Shown here: positions 1 through 8,772 of the stretch, piece after piece | Numbering within the stretch: the stretch's first letter is position 1 | Layout: each line of letters opens with the position of its first letter | Source: CADCTB01 sp963768975 | Lineage (GTDB): Bacteria > Actinomycetota > Acidimicrobiia > Acidimicrobiales > AC-14 | DNA: 64,000 bases | Assembly: GCA_963768975.1 (NCBI GenBank) | Contig: CAVYKB010000008.1 | Location: 124,001-188,000 of the forward strand | Reading direction: 5' to 3' | The notes under the pieces: generated by a model | Seen by the model: the letters and a program-made list of their open reading frames with translations, nothing else | What the model was told of the DNA's origin: nothing | Databases searched by the model: none | Program-made: the position numbers and the translations under genes

Positions 1-1776
1 AGCGAAGGCCTGCTGGGCATCCTCAACGACATCCTCGACTTCTCCAAGATCGAGGCCGGCGAGCTGGAGCTGGAGCACCAGCCCCTCTCGCTCCAGGAGT
101 GCGTGGAGAGCGCATTCGACCTCGTCGCCCCGCAGGGGGCGGCCACCGGCCTGGAGCTCGTCCACTTGGTCGACGAGCGGTGCCCACCGGCCGTCGTCGG
201 CGACGTCACCCGCATCCGCCAGGTGCTGGTGAACCTGCTCAGCAACGCGGTGAAGTTCACCGAGCACGGCCACGTGCTGCTCACGGTCTCACCCGTGGCC
301 CTCGACGAGGACCGGGTCGAGCTCTTCTTCGAGGTCTCCGACACCGGCATCGGCATTCCGCCCGACCGGATCGACCGGCTGTTCCAGTCCTTCCGCCAGG
401 TCGACGCCTCCACCACCCGTGTCTACGGCGGGACGGGGCTGGGGTTGGCGATCAGCCGACGCCTGGTGGAGGCCATGGGCGGCACGATCGATGTGGAGAG
501 CCGACCGGGGCACGGGACGACGTTCCGTTTCAGCGTCGTCGCCCCGGTGGCCGCCGGCGTCGCCCGCCCACCGGTGGCCGCCGACCTCGATGGCCGGCGG
601 GCGCTCGTCGTCGACGACAACGCGACCAACCGGGAGATCCTCAGCCGGCAGCTGGCCGCGTGGGGGATGGAGAGCGAAGCGACCGAGTCTCCGGACACGG
701 CCCTGGAGTGGCTGGCGGCCGGGAAGCGCTTCGACGTCGCCGTCCTGGACATGCAGATGCCTCGCGTCGACGGCGTCACGCTCGCCCGGGCGATCTCGGG
801 AATGACGGCGGGCACGGGCTCGCCTGGCCTCCCGCTCGTACTGCTCACGTCGCTCGGCCAGGCTGATGTCCCGGCTGGGCTGTTCGCGGCCACCCTGACC
901 AAGCCGGCCAAGTTGGCCATGCTCCACGCAGCCATGGAGCGGGCCCTCGGCGCCCGCGACGCCGCCGATGCCGACCAGGCTCCCACGTCGCATTTCGGGC
1001 CGGGCAACTTGCGGATCCTCATGGCCGAGGACAACAAGGTGAACCAGCGGGTCGGCGTGCTGATGCTTGAGCAGCTCGGTTACCGGGCCGATATCGCGGG
1101 CAACGGCCAGGAGGTGCTCGACGCCATCGAGCGGGCGCCATACGACGTCATCCTGATGGATGTGCGGATGCCCGAGATGGATGGGATCGAGGCCACTCGG
1201 CGCATCCGCGCCCAGGCCGGCATCCGCCAGCCGCGGATCATCGCCATGACGGCCAGCGCCTTCGCCGAGGACCGGGAGGAATGCCGGGCGGCGGGCATGG
1301 ACGACTACGTGGCCAAGCCGGTGCGCCGGGAGGAGCTGGTGTCGGCCCTCGAACGGTGCGCCGCCGGCAACGATGATGCGGGCCCCGCGGTGGACGCCGA
1401 CCCGCCGCCGACCCGGGCGCAGGCCGTCGACCTCTCCGTGCTGGCCGCGCTGCTCGGGTCGCTCGGGTCGCGTGCGCTGTCCGCCGAGGCCCGGCTCATC
1501 GACACCTACCTCCGCGAGCTGCCGAGACTGGTGGGCCAGCTCCGGGAGGGCGACGAGCGCAACGACGCAGAGTTGTTCCATCGGGCGGCCCACACCCTGA
1601 AGTCCAGCAGCGCCAACATGGGCGCCCTCGGGCTGAGCGAGCTGTGCGGGGCGCTGGAGGACGACAGCCGCGACGGCGTGCCCGCCGACGCCGCCGAGCG
1701 GGTGGCCGGGATCGCGGCGGTCGGCGAGGAAGTGGTCAGCGCCCTCGGCGCCCGCCGGCGCCAATTGCCGGACTGA
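1..1776 (+). CDS. Hybrid sensor histidine kinase, C-terminal part (5' truncated by window edge)
   Basis: The frame is open from base 1, so 591 C-terminal residues are visible and the sensor part and phospho-acceptor histidine lie outside. The order is: end of the HisKA dimerisation helices (DFSKIEAGEL); HATPase with N box NLLSNAVKF near residue 78 and DTGIGIP near 114; first receiver with a probable acceptor D250 (VLDMQMP); second receiver with D387 (LMDVRMP); Hpt domain with H531 (AAHTLKSSSANMG). This is a BarA/ArcB-like phosphorelay layout, with two receivers before a terminal phosphotransfer domain. The Hpt could hand phosphate to a separate regulator, and the multi-receiver protein encoded at 4247-6208 is a nearby candidate (inference only). 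It ends 3 bp before the stop of the convergent glycosyltransferase gene. Confidence 0.93.
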   Translation, partial: SEGLLGILNDILDFSKIEAGELELEHQPLSLQECVESAFDLVAPQGAATGLELVHLVDERCPPAVVGDVTRIRQVLVNLLSNAVKFTEHGHVLLTVSPVALDEDRVELFFEVSDTGIGIPPDRIDRLFQSFRQVDASTTRVYGGTGLGLAISRRLVEAMGGTIDVESRPGHGTTFRFSVVAPVAAGVARPPVAADLDGRRALVVDDNATNREILSRQLAAWGMESEATESPDTALEWLAAGKRFDVAVLDMQMPRVDGVTLARAISGMTAGTGSPGLPLVLLTSLGQADVPAGLFAATLTKPAKLAMLHAAMERALGARDAADADQAPTSHFGPGNLRILMAEDNKVNQRVGVLMLEQLGYRADIAGNGQEVLDAIERAPYDVILMDVRMPEMDGIEATRRIRAQAGIRQPRIIAMTASAFAEDREECRAAGMDDYVAKPVRREELVSALERCAAGNDDAGPAVDADPPPTRAQAVDLSVLAALLGSLGSRALSAEARLIDTYLRELPRLVGQLREGDERNDAELFHRAAHTLKSSSANMGALGLSELCGALEDDSRDGVPADAAERVAGIAAVGEEVVSALGARRRQLPD

Positions 1777-1779
1777 CGG

Positions 1780-3198
1780 TCAGGGCGCCGGCGGGGTGGA
1801 AAAGCCCCGCCGGGTCATGACGCCCCAGTCGGTGCGCTTGCGGAGGAACTTCCAGATGCCCCGGAGGCGCCAGACCACCGTGAGCTGGCGGTAGCCGAGG
1901 CTCTCCAGCACGGCCCACACCACCAGGAGCGCCCGGTCGCGCAGCCGCCCGTACCGGTGGAAGCTCAACTCCTCGAGGGCCAGCGTGAACGTGGCCAGTA
2001 CGATGCCCAAGCCGTAGGCCACCAGGAAGAACAGGATGGCGAAGGAGAGATCGACCGCCCCCAGCAGGAGCCCGGCCGCCAGGCCGAGCAGGCCCAGGGC
2101 CTCGACCACCGGCGCCAGCAACTCGACCACCACGAAGTACGGGTAGACGAACAGGCCGGTCGAGCCGTACCGGCGGTTGAGGAACATCCGCTTGTGGCGG
2201 CGCAGGACGTCGGCCAGGCCCCGGTGCCAGCGGTCGCGCTGGCGGCCCAGCACCCGCAGCGACTCCGGCACCTCGGTCCATGCCACGGGGTCGGGGATGA
2301 ACTCGATGCGCCGGGGGTCGCCGGCTTCGAAGGACCGCCGGCGGAGTCGCACGACGAGCTCCATGTCCTCGCCCACGGTGTCGTGGGCGTAGCCGCCGGC
2401 CTCGGCGGTGGCCCGGTTGTCGAACAGGCCGAAGGCTCCCGAGATGATCAGGTTGCCGCCCAGGCGGTTCCAGCCCAGACGGCCGAACAGGAAGGCCCGC
2501 AGGTACTCCACGACCTGGAATCCGGCCAGCGGCCGGGTTGGCACCCGGAGCGCCGTCACCCGGCCGTTGCGGACGTCGGAGCCGTTGACGATGCGGATCG
2601 TCCCCCCGGCAGCCACCACGTCGTCGGCGGTGATGAAGGGCCGGACCATCTGCTGGAGCGCCTCGGGCTCGATGATCGTGTCGGCATCGACGGCGCACAC
2701 CAGCTGCCCGCCGGCGACGTTCAGGCCGGCGTTGAGGGCGTCGGCCTTCCCGCCGTTCTCCTTGTCGACCACGACGAGGTTCGGGTGGGTGCGTGAGCGG
2801 TACAGGGCGACTACGGGCTTGGTCTCCACCGAAGTGCGCAGGACGGGATGGATGCGGACGAGGCCGAAGGTGTCGACGAGGACCGGGACCGTCTCGTCCT
2901 TCGAGCCGTCGTTGATGACGACGACCTCGAGGTTGGGGTAGGAGAGCCCGAGCATGGCCCGGACGCTGCCGGCGATGGTGGCCGCCTCGTTGTGGGCCGG
3001 CGCCAGCACCGAGATGGTGGGCGCAATGTCGGACTGGAGGACCCGCCAGCGCCGCTCGGCCCGGGCCAGGAGCAGGTGGCTGCGCATCTCCCAGGCGGCA
3101 CTGGCGAGAAGCACGAGGTACAGGGTGTTGACCATGGCGAAGTAGCCGAGCACCACCCAGTCGAAGGTGACGAGGACGGTGCGGGCCAGGTCGCCCAT
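1780..3198 (-). CDS. Processive family-2 glycosyltransferase, membrane-bound
   Basis: The 472-residue protein resembles BcsA/PgaC-type synthases. An N-terminal membrane helix (residues about 8-32) precedes a GT-A catalytic domain with VINDGSKDE, DADT, a GED motif and QRDRW (the Q-x-x-R-W motif of processive enzymes). A cluster of hydrophobic segments follows in the C-terminal third. It probably polymerises a surface polysaccharide from nucleotide sugars at the inner face of the membrane; the sugar cannot be told from sequence. I chose the ATG at 3198 because it overlaps the upstream stop as TGATG, and the frame before it is shadow. It is the last gene of a three-gene operon with a HEAT protein and a receiver protein, which suggests regulated exopolysaccharide production. 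Confidence 0.85.
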   Translation of the reverse strand: MGDLARTVLVTFDWVVLGYFAMVNTLYLVLLASAAWEMRSHLLLARAERRWRVLQSDIAPTISVLAPAHNEAATIAGSVRAMLGLSYPNLEVVVINDGSKDETVPVLVDTFGLVRIHPVLRTSVETKPVVALYRSRTHPNLVVVDKENGGKADALNAGLNVAGGQLVCAVDADTIIEPEALQQMVRPFITADDVVAAGGTIRIVNGSDVRNGRVTALRVPTRPLAGFQVVEYLRAFLFGRLGWNRLGGNLIISGAFGLFDNRATAEAGGYAHDTVGEDMELVVRLRRRSFEAGDPRRIEFIPDPVAWTEVPESLRVLGRQRDRWHRGLADVLRRHKRMFLNRRYGSTGLFVYPYFVVVELLAPVVEALGLLGLAAGLLLGAVDLSFAILFFLVAYGLGIVLATFTLALEELSFHRYGRLRDRALLVVWAVLESLGYRQLTVVWRLRGIWKFLRKRTDWGVMTRRGFSTPPAP

Positions 3199-4250
3199 CA
3201 GCGGGGCGCGTGCAGGGCGGCGATGTCGAGGGAGTACCGGGCCATGTCCGACGCCAAGGCGTCGTCGCCGGCGGCATAGTGGCGCAAGAGGAGAATGCCG
3301 CCGGCACCCAGGCCGGCCAGGGCGGCGCCAGCGGCCCGCCGCACCGCGAACGAGGGATCGCGTAGCAGGGCGGCGAGGTCGGGGGCTGCCGGCTGGTGGT
3401 CGAGGCGACGCAGGCCCTCGGCGGCGGCCACTCGCACCGCCGGCTCGGCGTCGGCGAGGAGCCGCTGGAGCGCCGCGCCGGCCTCGGCGCCGCCCACGCC
3501 GCCGAGGAGGCCGGCGCCGGCGGCCCGCACCGCCGGCAGCTCGTCCCCGGTAGCCGCCAGGGCCACGGCCCGGTAGCGGGGGTCGGGCCGGCGGGCCAGG
3601 ACGGCGAGTAGGCGGGCCAGCTCCTCGCCGTGGCAGGAGGCCAGCGCCCCGGCCAAGGCGTCGACGAGGGCGGCGCCGGCCCGCAAGATGCTGTCCGCCG
3701 CCGCGTGACGGCAGAGCGCGGCGGGGTCCCGGAGCGCCGCCACCAGCCGGGGGGCGAGATCGGCGCGGCGGGCGTCGCCGGCCCACTCGATCACCTGGGC
3801 CCGGACCGCGGGGTGGTCGTCGTCGAACAGCCCGGGCAGGACATCGTCGCCCCGCCCGTAGACGTTGAGCTGATGGGCGCCGAGGAGCCGGCGCCACCAC
3901 CATCGGCTCCGGCAGCGCCGGGCGGCGGCGGCCACCAGCCCGAGCGAATCGGCCACCTCGCCCACCCGCCGGCCTTCGTCGCCGGTGACGCCCACGGCCA
4001 GCTCGCCGACCACCCGCCGGCGCAGCCTCAGGGGCAGCCGCCGCAGATCCTCCACCCGGGCGCTGCTCGCCGGGCCGGGAGGCTCGACGATCGCCGCCGC
4101 GAGCACCCGGTGGCCCTCGACCAGCCGGGGCTCGTCGGCCCGGCGCAGCACCCGGAGCCACACCCCGTGGCCGGCGACCGCGGCCAGGCAGACCACCACG
4201 ACCGCCACCTCGACCGAGAGAACGGCGCGCAGCAGGTCGCTCGAGATCAT
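3198..4250 (-). CDS. HEAT-repeat protein with N-terminal membrane anchor
   Basis: The protein has 350 residues. Residues about 5-30 form one hydrophobic helix (VEVAVVVVCLAAVAGHGVW), and the rest is Ala/Arg/Leu-rich helical repeats of HEAT type (for example LLRDPSFAVRRAAGAALAGL near the C-terminus). HEAT arrays usually act as protein-binding scaffolds. It starts inside the upstream gene (ATGA overlap) and its stop overlaps the glycosyltransferase start (TGATG), so the three are probably translated as a unit. The likely role is a membrane-tethered adaptor between the receiver protein and the synthase; this is inferred from context. No catalytic motif is visible. Confidence 0.75.
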   Translation of the reverse strand: MISSDLLRAVLSVEVAVVVVCLAAVAGHGVWLRVLRRADEPRLVEGHRVLAAAIVEPPGPASSARVEDLRRLPLRLRRRVVGELAVGVTGDEGRRVGEVADSLGLVAAAARRCRSRWWWRRLLGAHQLNVYGRGDDVLPGLFDDDHPAVRAQVIEWAGDARRADLAPRLVAALRDPAALCRHAAADSILRAGAALVDALAGALASCHGEELARLLAVLARRPDPRYRAVALAATGDELPAVRAAGAGLLGGVGGAEAGAALQRLLADAEPAVRVAAAEGLRRLDHQPAAPDLAALLRDPSFAVRRAAGAALAGLGAGGILLLRHYAAGDDALASDMARYSLDIAALHAPR

Positions 4251-6208
4251 GTGGCGGCATCGACGGCGCGCCGCACCCGGTGCATGAGCACCGGCAGGCT
4301 GAATGGCTTGGCCACATGGTCGAACGCCCCCAGGTCCAACGCCTCCAGCACCTCGCCCTCGTTGGCCCGGACCGTCAGCATCACCACCTGCGTCCGGCGG
4401 AGGAGCCCTTTGCGGTTCATGTGGCGGAGCACGGAGAGGCCGTCAAGGCCGGGCAGGCCGACGTCGAGCAGGACGGCGCGAGCCCGGAACCCGGCCTCGT
4501 CGAGCAGCGCGGCGGCCTCGGCGCCGTCCTTCAGCCACCGCACCGTCCACCCCCGGGTCGACAGCGCGTGCACGACGAGGTTGCCGAGCGCTTCGTCATC
4601 TTCGACCACCAGCACGTCGACCACCTCTGTCCGGCCCAGCGCCGGTGACTCGTAGCGCACGACGGCGTGGGTACGGGCTTGACGGGCCTGACCGAGCGCG
4701 TCCTCGGCCGCCGTCCCGAGGACGCGGATGTCGAGGCCGTCGTCGGGGAAAACGGCCATGCCCAGGCTGATCCGCGCCGGCGCTGCCGGAAGCGCCCGTG
4801 CCGCGGCCAGAAGCCGGCTGAGCCGCGCCTCGGCGCCGGCGGGGGAGACGTCGTAGAGCAGCGCCGCCAGCCGCCCTCCGGACCATGCGCCGACCGCGTC
4901 GCCGGCCTCGGTGGCGTGGCGCAGGATCCGGCCGAACCCACTGGCCGCGGCGTCGGTCCGGGGGTCGAGCTCGGCGACGGCCAGCACCGCGGTCCGGCCG
5001 TACTGCTGCCCGAGGGCCAGCAGGCGGCCGGCCTCGCCGACGAAGGCCCGAGCCGAGGGCAGCCCGGTGGCCAGGTCGACGTCGGCCCGCTCGGCCTGGG
5101 CCCGGACCCGCTCGATGCGGCTGACGACGCGGGTCACCAGGTCGTCGGGCGCCACCGGCTTGGCCACGAAGTCGTCGGCACCGGCGGCGAACATCTGCCG
5201 CACGACGTCCGGCGACTGCGAGCCCGACAGGAACACGACCGGCAGGCGGGCCCACCGCTCGTCGCTGCGGATGGCCCGGCACAGCGACAGGCCGTCGACG
5301 CCGGGCATCTGGTTGTCCAGCAGGAGGAGGTCGGGCTCGATCTCGGCGAGGCGGTCGAAGATGTTCTCGGTCTCCTCCAGGGTCTGGACGTCGATCCCCT
5401 CGGCCCGCAGGAACTCGCCGACGATGTCGAGGAAGAGGGGGTCGTCGTCCACGGCCAAGACGGTGGTCGTCGCCCGTTCCCGGGCCAGGAGGCGGGTGAC
5501 CGCTTCGACGATGCGGTCCGGCGGTGCCGGCAGCTCCAGCACGGTGTGGGCGCCGACCCGGGCCGCCTGGACCCGTTCTTGCAGGCCGGCGGTGCCGACC
5601 AGCACGACGGTGGCGACGGGGGGCCGGCGCCCGGCCAGCTCGGCCAGGAAGGCGTCGACCTCCGCCACGGTGCCCGTGTCGGCGTCGAGCACCACCACGC
5701 CGGGCGGGGCGGTGTCGATGGACTCCCGCGCCCCGGACAGCGACGTCGCCACCGAAGCCCGGACTCCTTGGGCCGCGGCGGCCTCGACCACCCGCCGGGG
5801 GCGGTCGGCGCTGCTGTCGACGACCAGCACGGACTGCGGGGCCTGGCCCGGGCTCTCGCGGGGCGCCGGCGGGCCGACGGGGCGGGCCATATCGGCCTGC
5901 AGCTCCATCACCGAGCGAGAGAGTTCCAGGGCGTCGAGCGGCCCGATGACCTCGGATGAGGCCAGGGCCAGTTCCAGCGTGCGGGCCAGCCGGCTGCCGG
6001 CGGTGAAGCCGAAGGTGCCCAGCGAACCGGCCAGCTTGTGGGCCTCTCGCCCGGCCGCGATCTGCTGTTCGAGCGTCAGCCGCCGCTCGATACCGGCCAC
6101 CACCGCGGCCTCGACGACCGCCACCTGGTGGCGGAGCACGTCTTGCGAGGCCGCCCAGATGGCGGGGAGGTCAACCCCGGCCCAGGGCGCGTCTGATCTG
6201 TCGGGCAC
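4247..6208 (-). CDS. Multi-domain response regulator: Hpt, degenerate REC, REC, degenerate GGDEF, REC
   Basis: The 653-residue protein has an N-terminal Hpt-like helix bundle with H57 in AHKLAGSLGTFGF. A weak receiver follows (VLVVDSSADR... VVVLDADTG), then a good receiver (LAVDDDPLFLD... LLLLDNQMPGVDG... FVAKP). Next is a GGDEF-like fold in which the signature is replaced by AWSGGRLAALL, so it is unlikely to make c-di-GMP. The last domain is a C-terminal receiver (VLVVEDDEALG... VLLDVGLPGLDG... VAKPF). It heads an operon with a HEAT protein and a glycosyltransferase. It has no output DNA-binding domain, so signalling is probably by protein contact. The start ATG at 6208 is the first in frame. 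Confidence 0.87.
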   Translation of the reverse strand: MPDRSDAPWAGVDLPAIWAASQDVLRHQVAVVEAAVVAGIERRLTLEQQIAAGREAHKLAGSLGTFGFTAGSRLARTLELALASSEVIGPLDALELSRSVMELQADMARPVGPPAPRESPGQAPQSVLVVDSSADRPRRVVEAAAAQGVRASVATSLSGARESIDTAPPGVVVLDADTGTVAEVDAFLAELAGRRPPVATVVLVGTAGLQERVQAARVGAHTVLELPAPPDRIVEAVTRLLARERATTTVLAVDDDPLFLDIVGEFLRAEGIDVQTLEETENIFDRLAEIEPDLLLLDNQMPGVDGLSLCRAIRSDERWARLPVVFLSGSQSPDVVRQMFAAGADDFVAKPVAPDDLVTRVVSRIERVRAQAERADVDLATGLPSARAFVGEAGRLLALGQQYGRTAVLAVAELDPRTDAAASGFGRILRHATEAGDAVGAWSGGRLAALLYDVSPAGAEARLSRLLAAARALPAAPARISLGMAVFPDDGLDIRVLGTAAEDALGQARQARTHAVVRYESPALGRTEVVDVLVVEDDEALGNLVVHALSTRGWTVRWLKDGAEAAALLDEAGFRARAVLLDVGLPGLDGLSVLRHMNRKGLLRRTQVVMLTVRANEGEVLEALDLGAFDHVAKPFSLPVLMHRVRRAVDAAT

Positions 6209-6245
6209 GCGGTGGGTCGACGGGGGCGCTGCGCTGAGGGCGGAG

Positions 6246-6458
6246 CTACCTCTTGAAGGTCTTGATGATCTTCCCGCTGGCGTCGGAGGTGTACACCATG
6301 ATCTTGCGCTTGCCCTTGTCGTAGTAGGGGAGCTCGGTGACCACGTACCCGCCGCCGCCGCCGTAGGACTGCCACGGGGACGAGGACCCTGCCGGGGGAG
6401 CCGACTGCTGCTGCTGGGGTGCTTCTTTGCGCTTACGACCGAATGCCATGGCCGGCAT
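6246..6458 (-). CDS. Small hypothetical protein
   Basis: A 70-residue protein with a basic start (MAFGRKRKEA), a low-complexity Gln/Pro/Ser/Gly linker and a short conserved-looking end (LPYYDKGKRKIMVYTSDASGKIIKTFKR). I recognise no family. The frame has two possible ATGs, at 6458 and 6449, and neither has a convincing ribosome site. It lies 44 bp downstream of the kinase gene on the same strand and 37 bp before the receiver gene, so it may ride on either transcript. The C-terminal segment reads like one or two beta strands plus a charged tail. Coding status is likely but not certain. Confidence 0.55.
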   Translation of the reverse strand: MPAMAFGRKRKEAPQQQQSAPPAGSSSPWQSYGGGGGYVVTELPYYDKGKRKIMVYTSDASGKIIKTFKR

Positions 6459-6502
6459 TGTTGTCGTCGTCGCGATAGTCCGTCAAGGGTCGGTACCCGT
6501 GC

Positions 6503-8101
6503 TTATGCCGGCGCTTTGAACGAGTCCTTGAACGCCTGGAAGGTCGGCTGCATGCGGTCCCAGTCGCCGGCGCGAGTCTGGAAGTAGAGGGCGAACCCGT
6601 AGCGAGGGGTGATGAACCCGAGATCCACGACGTGGAGCTGGGCCCCGCCGGCGCTGTAGGTAAACTCCCAGATCGCGGCCCGGTAGCCGCTGTAGGTGGT
6701 CGGCTCGATGCGGATGCGCTGGTAGTTCTCGTTCTCGGCGGCGAAGCTCCGCTCCAGCTCGAACCAGGCTCCCTCCGGCGACGGGCCCGGGGGCGAGATG
6801 TGGTCGACTCGCAGGTAGGCGCCGGTGTCGGGGTCACGGAAGTCGGTGAGCGTGCCGTCGGTGCGGACCGACCAACCGCGGGGATGGGCGATGGTGAACC
6901 CCGTTTGCGGGTCGGTGTAGGCGACCCGGTTCCCGGACGGAGCGGCGCCCGACGCAGTCGAGCCGCGGCCGGCGCCGGCGTCGCCGGCGGCGGCGGTCGT
7001 GGTCGGCGAGGCGCCGTCGGACGGCGCGTCGGCCTCGCGGGTGTTCAATCCGTAGGCGATGAGGGCGACGACGACGACGGCGGCGAGAGCGGCGATCCAC
7101 CCGAAGGGGGTGTCTCGGGTCGGCGCCGGCGGGCGGGTGACCGGCGCCGGCCGGCTGGTCACTGACGGCGCGGGCGCCGGCGCCGGCGGTGGCGGTGGAG
7201 CGACGACTGGCTCCTCGATCACCATGGTGTCGCCGGGCCGGGCTGTGTCGGCGCGGGCCGCCGGAGCCTCCGCCGGAGGGGACGCCACCCGTTCGAGGGC
7301 GTCCCGGAGCGGGGGGCCGGCGAGGCGGCCAGCCGGATCCTTGACCAGGAGGCCGCCGAGCACGGGGCCCAGGGCGCCGGCGTGGGCGTGGGGGCGAGGG
7401 GGGTCCTGGACGATCGACGCCAGCGTGGGCAGCGCGGCGCCCTTGTCGAACGGCGGCCGGCCTTCGACCGCGAAGTAGAGGGTGGCACCCAACGACCACA
7501 GGTCGGAGGCGGCCACCGCACCCTTGTTGGTGGCCTGCTCGGGCGCCATGTAGGCCGGAGAGCCCGTGATGGCCCCCGATGTGGTGACCGTCGGGTCATC
7601 GAGGACGGCGGCCACCCCGAAGTCGCCCAGGCGGACGCGGCCGGCGTCGGAGACCATGACGTTGCCCGGCTTGACGTCACGGTGGACGATGCCGTGGGCG
7701 TGGGCGGCGTCGAGCACGTCGAGCACCTCGAGGCCGATGCGGGCGGCCTCGGCCGGCGCCAGCGGCCCTCGCTGGGAGACGAGCTCCGACAGGTTGGGCG
7801 CCTCCACCAGCTCCATGACGATGACCGGACGGCCGTCGTCGTCGATGACGTCGAAGACGGTGACTGCGCCCGGGTGGTCGAGCCGCGCCGCGGCCCGGGC
7901 CTCCTTGAGCACCTTCTCCCGCATCTCGGTCCGCTCCTCGTCGTTGAGGATGGCCGGGATGATGATCTCCTTGACCGCCACGTGGCGCTGGAGGAGTTTG
8001 TCGCAGGCCCGCCAGACCACGCCGAAGCCACCACGGCCGACCGGGTCCAGCAGCTCGTAGCGGTCGGCGACGACCTGATGGGCGAGTCGGTTCTGGGCCA
8101 C
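6503..8101 (-). CDS. PknB-like serine/threonine protein kinase with transmembrane helix and extracytoplasmic domain
   Basis: The protein has 532 residues. The kinase domain covers residues about 14-270, with glycine loop VGRGGFGVV, VAVK (K44), HRDVKPGN (D142) and DFG at 160-162, so it looks active. A Pro-rich juxtamembrane linker (about 275-330) leads to one membrane helix (about 332-351). The roughly 180-residue external part ends in a compact domain (FTIAHPRGWSV... RYGFALYFQTR) of the type often seen outside actinobacterial kinases and lipoproteins. There are no PASTA repeats, so a cell-wall muropeptide sensor of true PknB type is not indicated. The start is GTG at 8101. Tandem hairpin repeats lie just upstream. 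Confidence 0.92.
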   Translation of the reverse strand: MAQNRLAHQVVADRYELLDPVGRGGFGVVWRACDKLLQRHVAVKEIIIPAILNDEERTEMREKVLKEARAAARLDHPGAVTVFDVIDDDGRPVIVMELVEAPNLSELVSQRGPLAPAEAARIGLEVLDVLDAAHAHGIVHRDVKPGNVMVSDAGRVRLGDFGVAAVLDDPTVTTSGAITGSPAYMAPEQATNKGAVAASDLWSLGATLYFAVEGRPPFDKGAALPTLASIVQDPPRPHAHAGALGPVLGGLLVKDPAGRLAGPPLRDALERVASPPAEAPAARADTARPGDTMVIEEPVVAPPPPPAPAPAPSVTSRPAPVTRPPAPTRDTPFGWIAALAAVVVVALIAYGLNTREADAPSDGASPTTTAAAGDAGAGRGSTASGAAPSGNRVAYTDPQTGFTIAHPRGWSVRTDGTLTDFRDPDTGAYLRVDHISPPGPSPEGAWFELERSFAAENENYQRIRIEPTTYSGYRAAIWEFTYSAGGAQLHVVDLGFITPRYGFALYFQTRAGDWDRMQPTFQAFKDSFKAPA

Positions 8102-8158
8102 CGCCCTTAGGGTTACCCCTGAGGACGCAGGCGCATGCGGTATGCAACCCCGCTGAAA

Positions 8159-8243
8159 GGGCCGCTCGGGCCCTCGACCCGCTTAGGGCCGCTCGGGCCC
8201 TCGACCCGCTTAAAGGGCCGCTCGGGCCCTCGACCCCGCTCTA
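8159..8243. repeat. Tandem hairpin-forming repeats
   Basis: Three consecutive copies of a 27-29 bp unit start at 8159, 8186 and 8215, and a shorter decayed copy lies at 8246-8260. Each contains the dyad AGGGCC-GCTCG-GGCCCT, which can form a 6-bp stem. They lie between two leftward genes, downstream of the gene at 8259-8672 and upstream of the kinase, so they may act as a terminator or attenuator. The same 18 bases recur inside the secreted-protein gene at 30707-30724. Confidence 0.75.
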
Positions 8244-8258
8244 GAGGCCGCCCGGGCC

Positions 8259-8672
8259 CTAGGCGACGTTGAAGCGGCGCTTGGGCTTGGCCGGGGCGAC
8301 GGCGACCGGCGGCTTGAGCAGCACGTCCTCGCCGATGACCCAACCGTCGCCGGCCTCCTGCTCGGTGAGGTGCTCGACGATCGCCTCGCCGGCGGCCTCG
8401 GTCAGGTTGCAGTGCCAGTAGGGGCGGGGGTCGTCGCGGCCGGCGGTGGACCGCAGGGCGGCCCAGAGCACGTGGCCCACGAAGTCCTGTGGCACCAGGC
8501 TGCCGTGGTCCCAGGCCGCGTGGCCGTCGAAGACCAGGGGCACGGACCAGCTCGTCAGCCGCAGCGGGTCACGGAAACCGATGCCGCCCTTGTTGTTCGG
8601 GCGGAACGGCACCCCCAGCCTGCGGGTGAGGCTCTCGGCCAGGTCCTCGAGGCGAACTGTTTGAGTCGGCAT
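8259..8672 (-). CDS. Hypothetical protein
   Basis: A 137-residue protein starting MPTQTVRLEDLAESL. I do not recognise the family. It looks soluble and globular, with no signal or membrane segment, a mid-region rich in Trp/His (TSWSVPLVFDGHAAWDHG, YWHCNLTEAAGEAI) and a basic tail (KPKRRFNVA). The frame stays open upstream to 8867, but that part overlaps the promoter and start of the divergent pirin gene, so I place the start at the ATG at 8672. Its stop is the TAG at 8261-8259, abutting the hairpin repeats. Confidence 0.6.
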   Translation of the reverse strand: MPTQTVRLEDLAESLTRRLGVPFRPNNKGGIGFRDPLRLTSWSVPLVFDGHAAWDHGSLVPQDFVGHVLWAALRSTAGRDDPRPYWHCNLTEAAGEAIVEHLTEQEAGDGWVIGEDVLLKPPVAVAPAKPKRRFNVA

Positions 8673-8728
8673 GGTGTACTTATCGACCACCCCGCCGAGT
8701 TGCCTTAGGGAATCATCCGGGTCGCAAC

Positions 8729-8746
8729 TTGTTGAACGTGCAACAA
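8729..8746. promoter_or_regulatory. Palindromic operator candidate upstream of the pirin gene
   Basis: TTGTTG-A-ACGT-G-CAACAA is an 18-bp dyad with two mismatched positions around a central ACGT. It ends 26 bases before the pirin ATG, in the divergent intergenic region. Its size and symmetry suit a dimeric repressor such as a MarR- or TetR-type protein (inference). No such regulator gene is adjacent. Confidence 0.5.
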
Positions 8747-8772
8747 CACGATTCCATGCGAGGAGCACGCCG

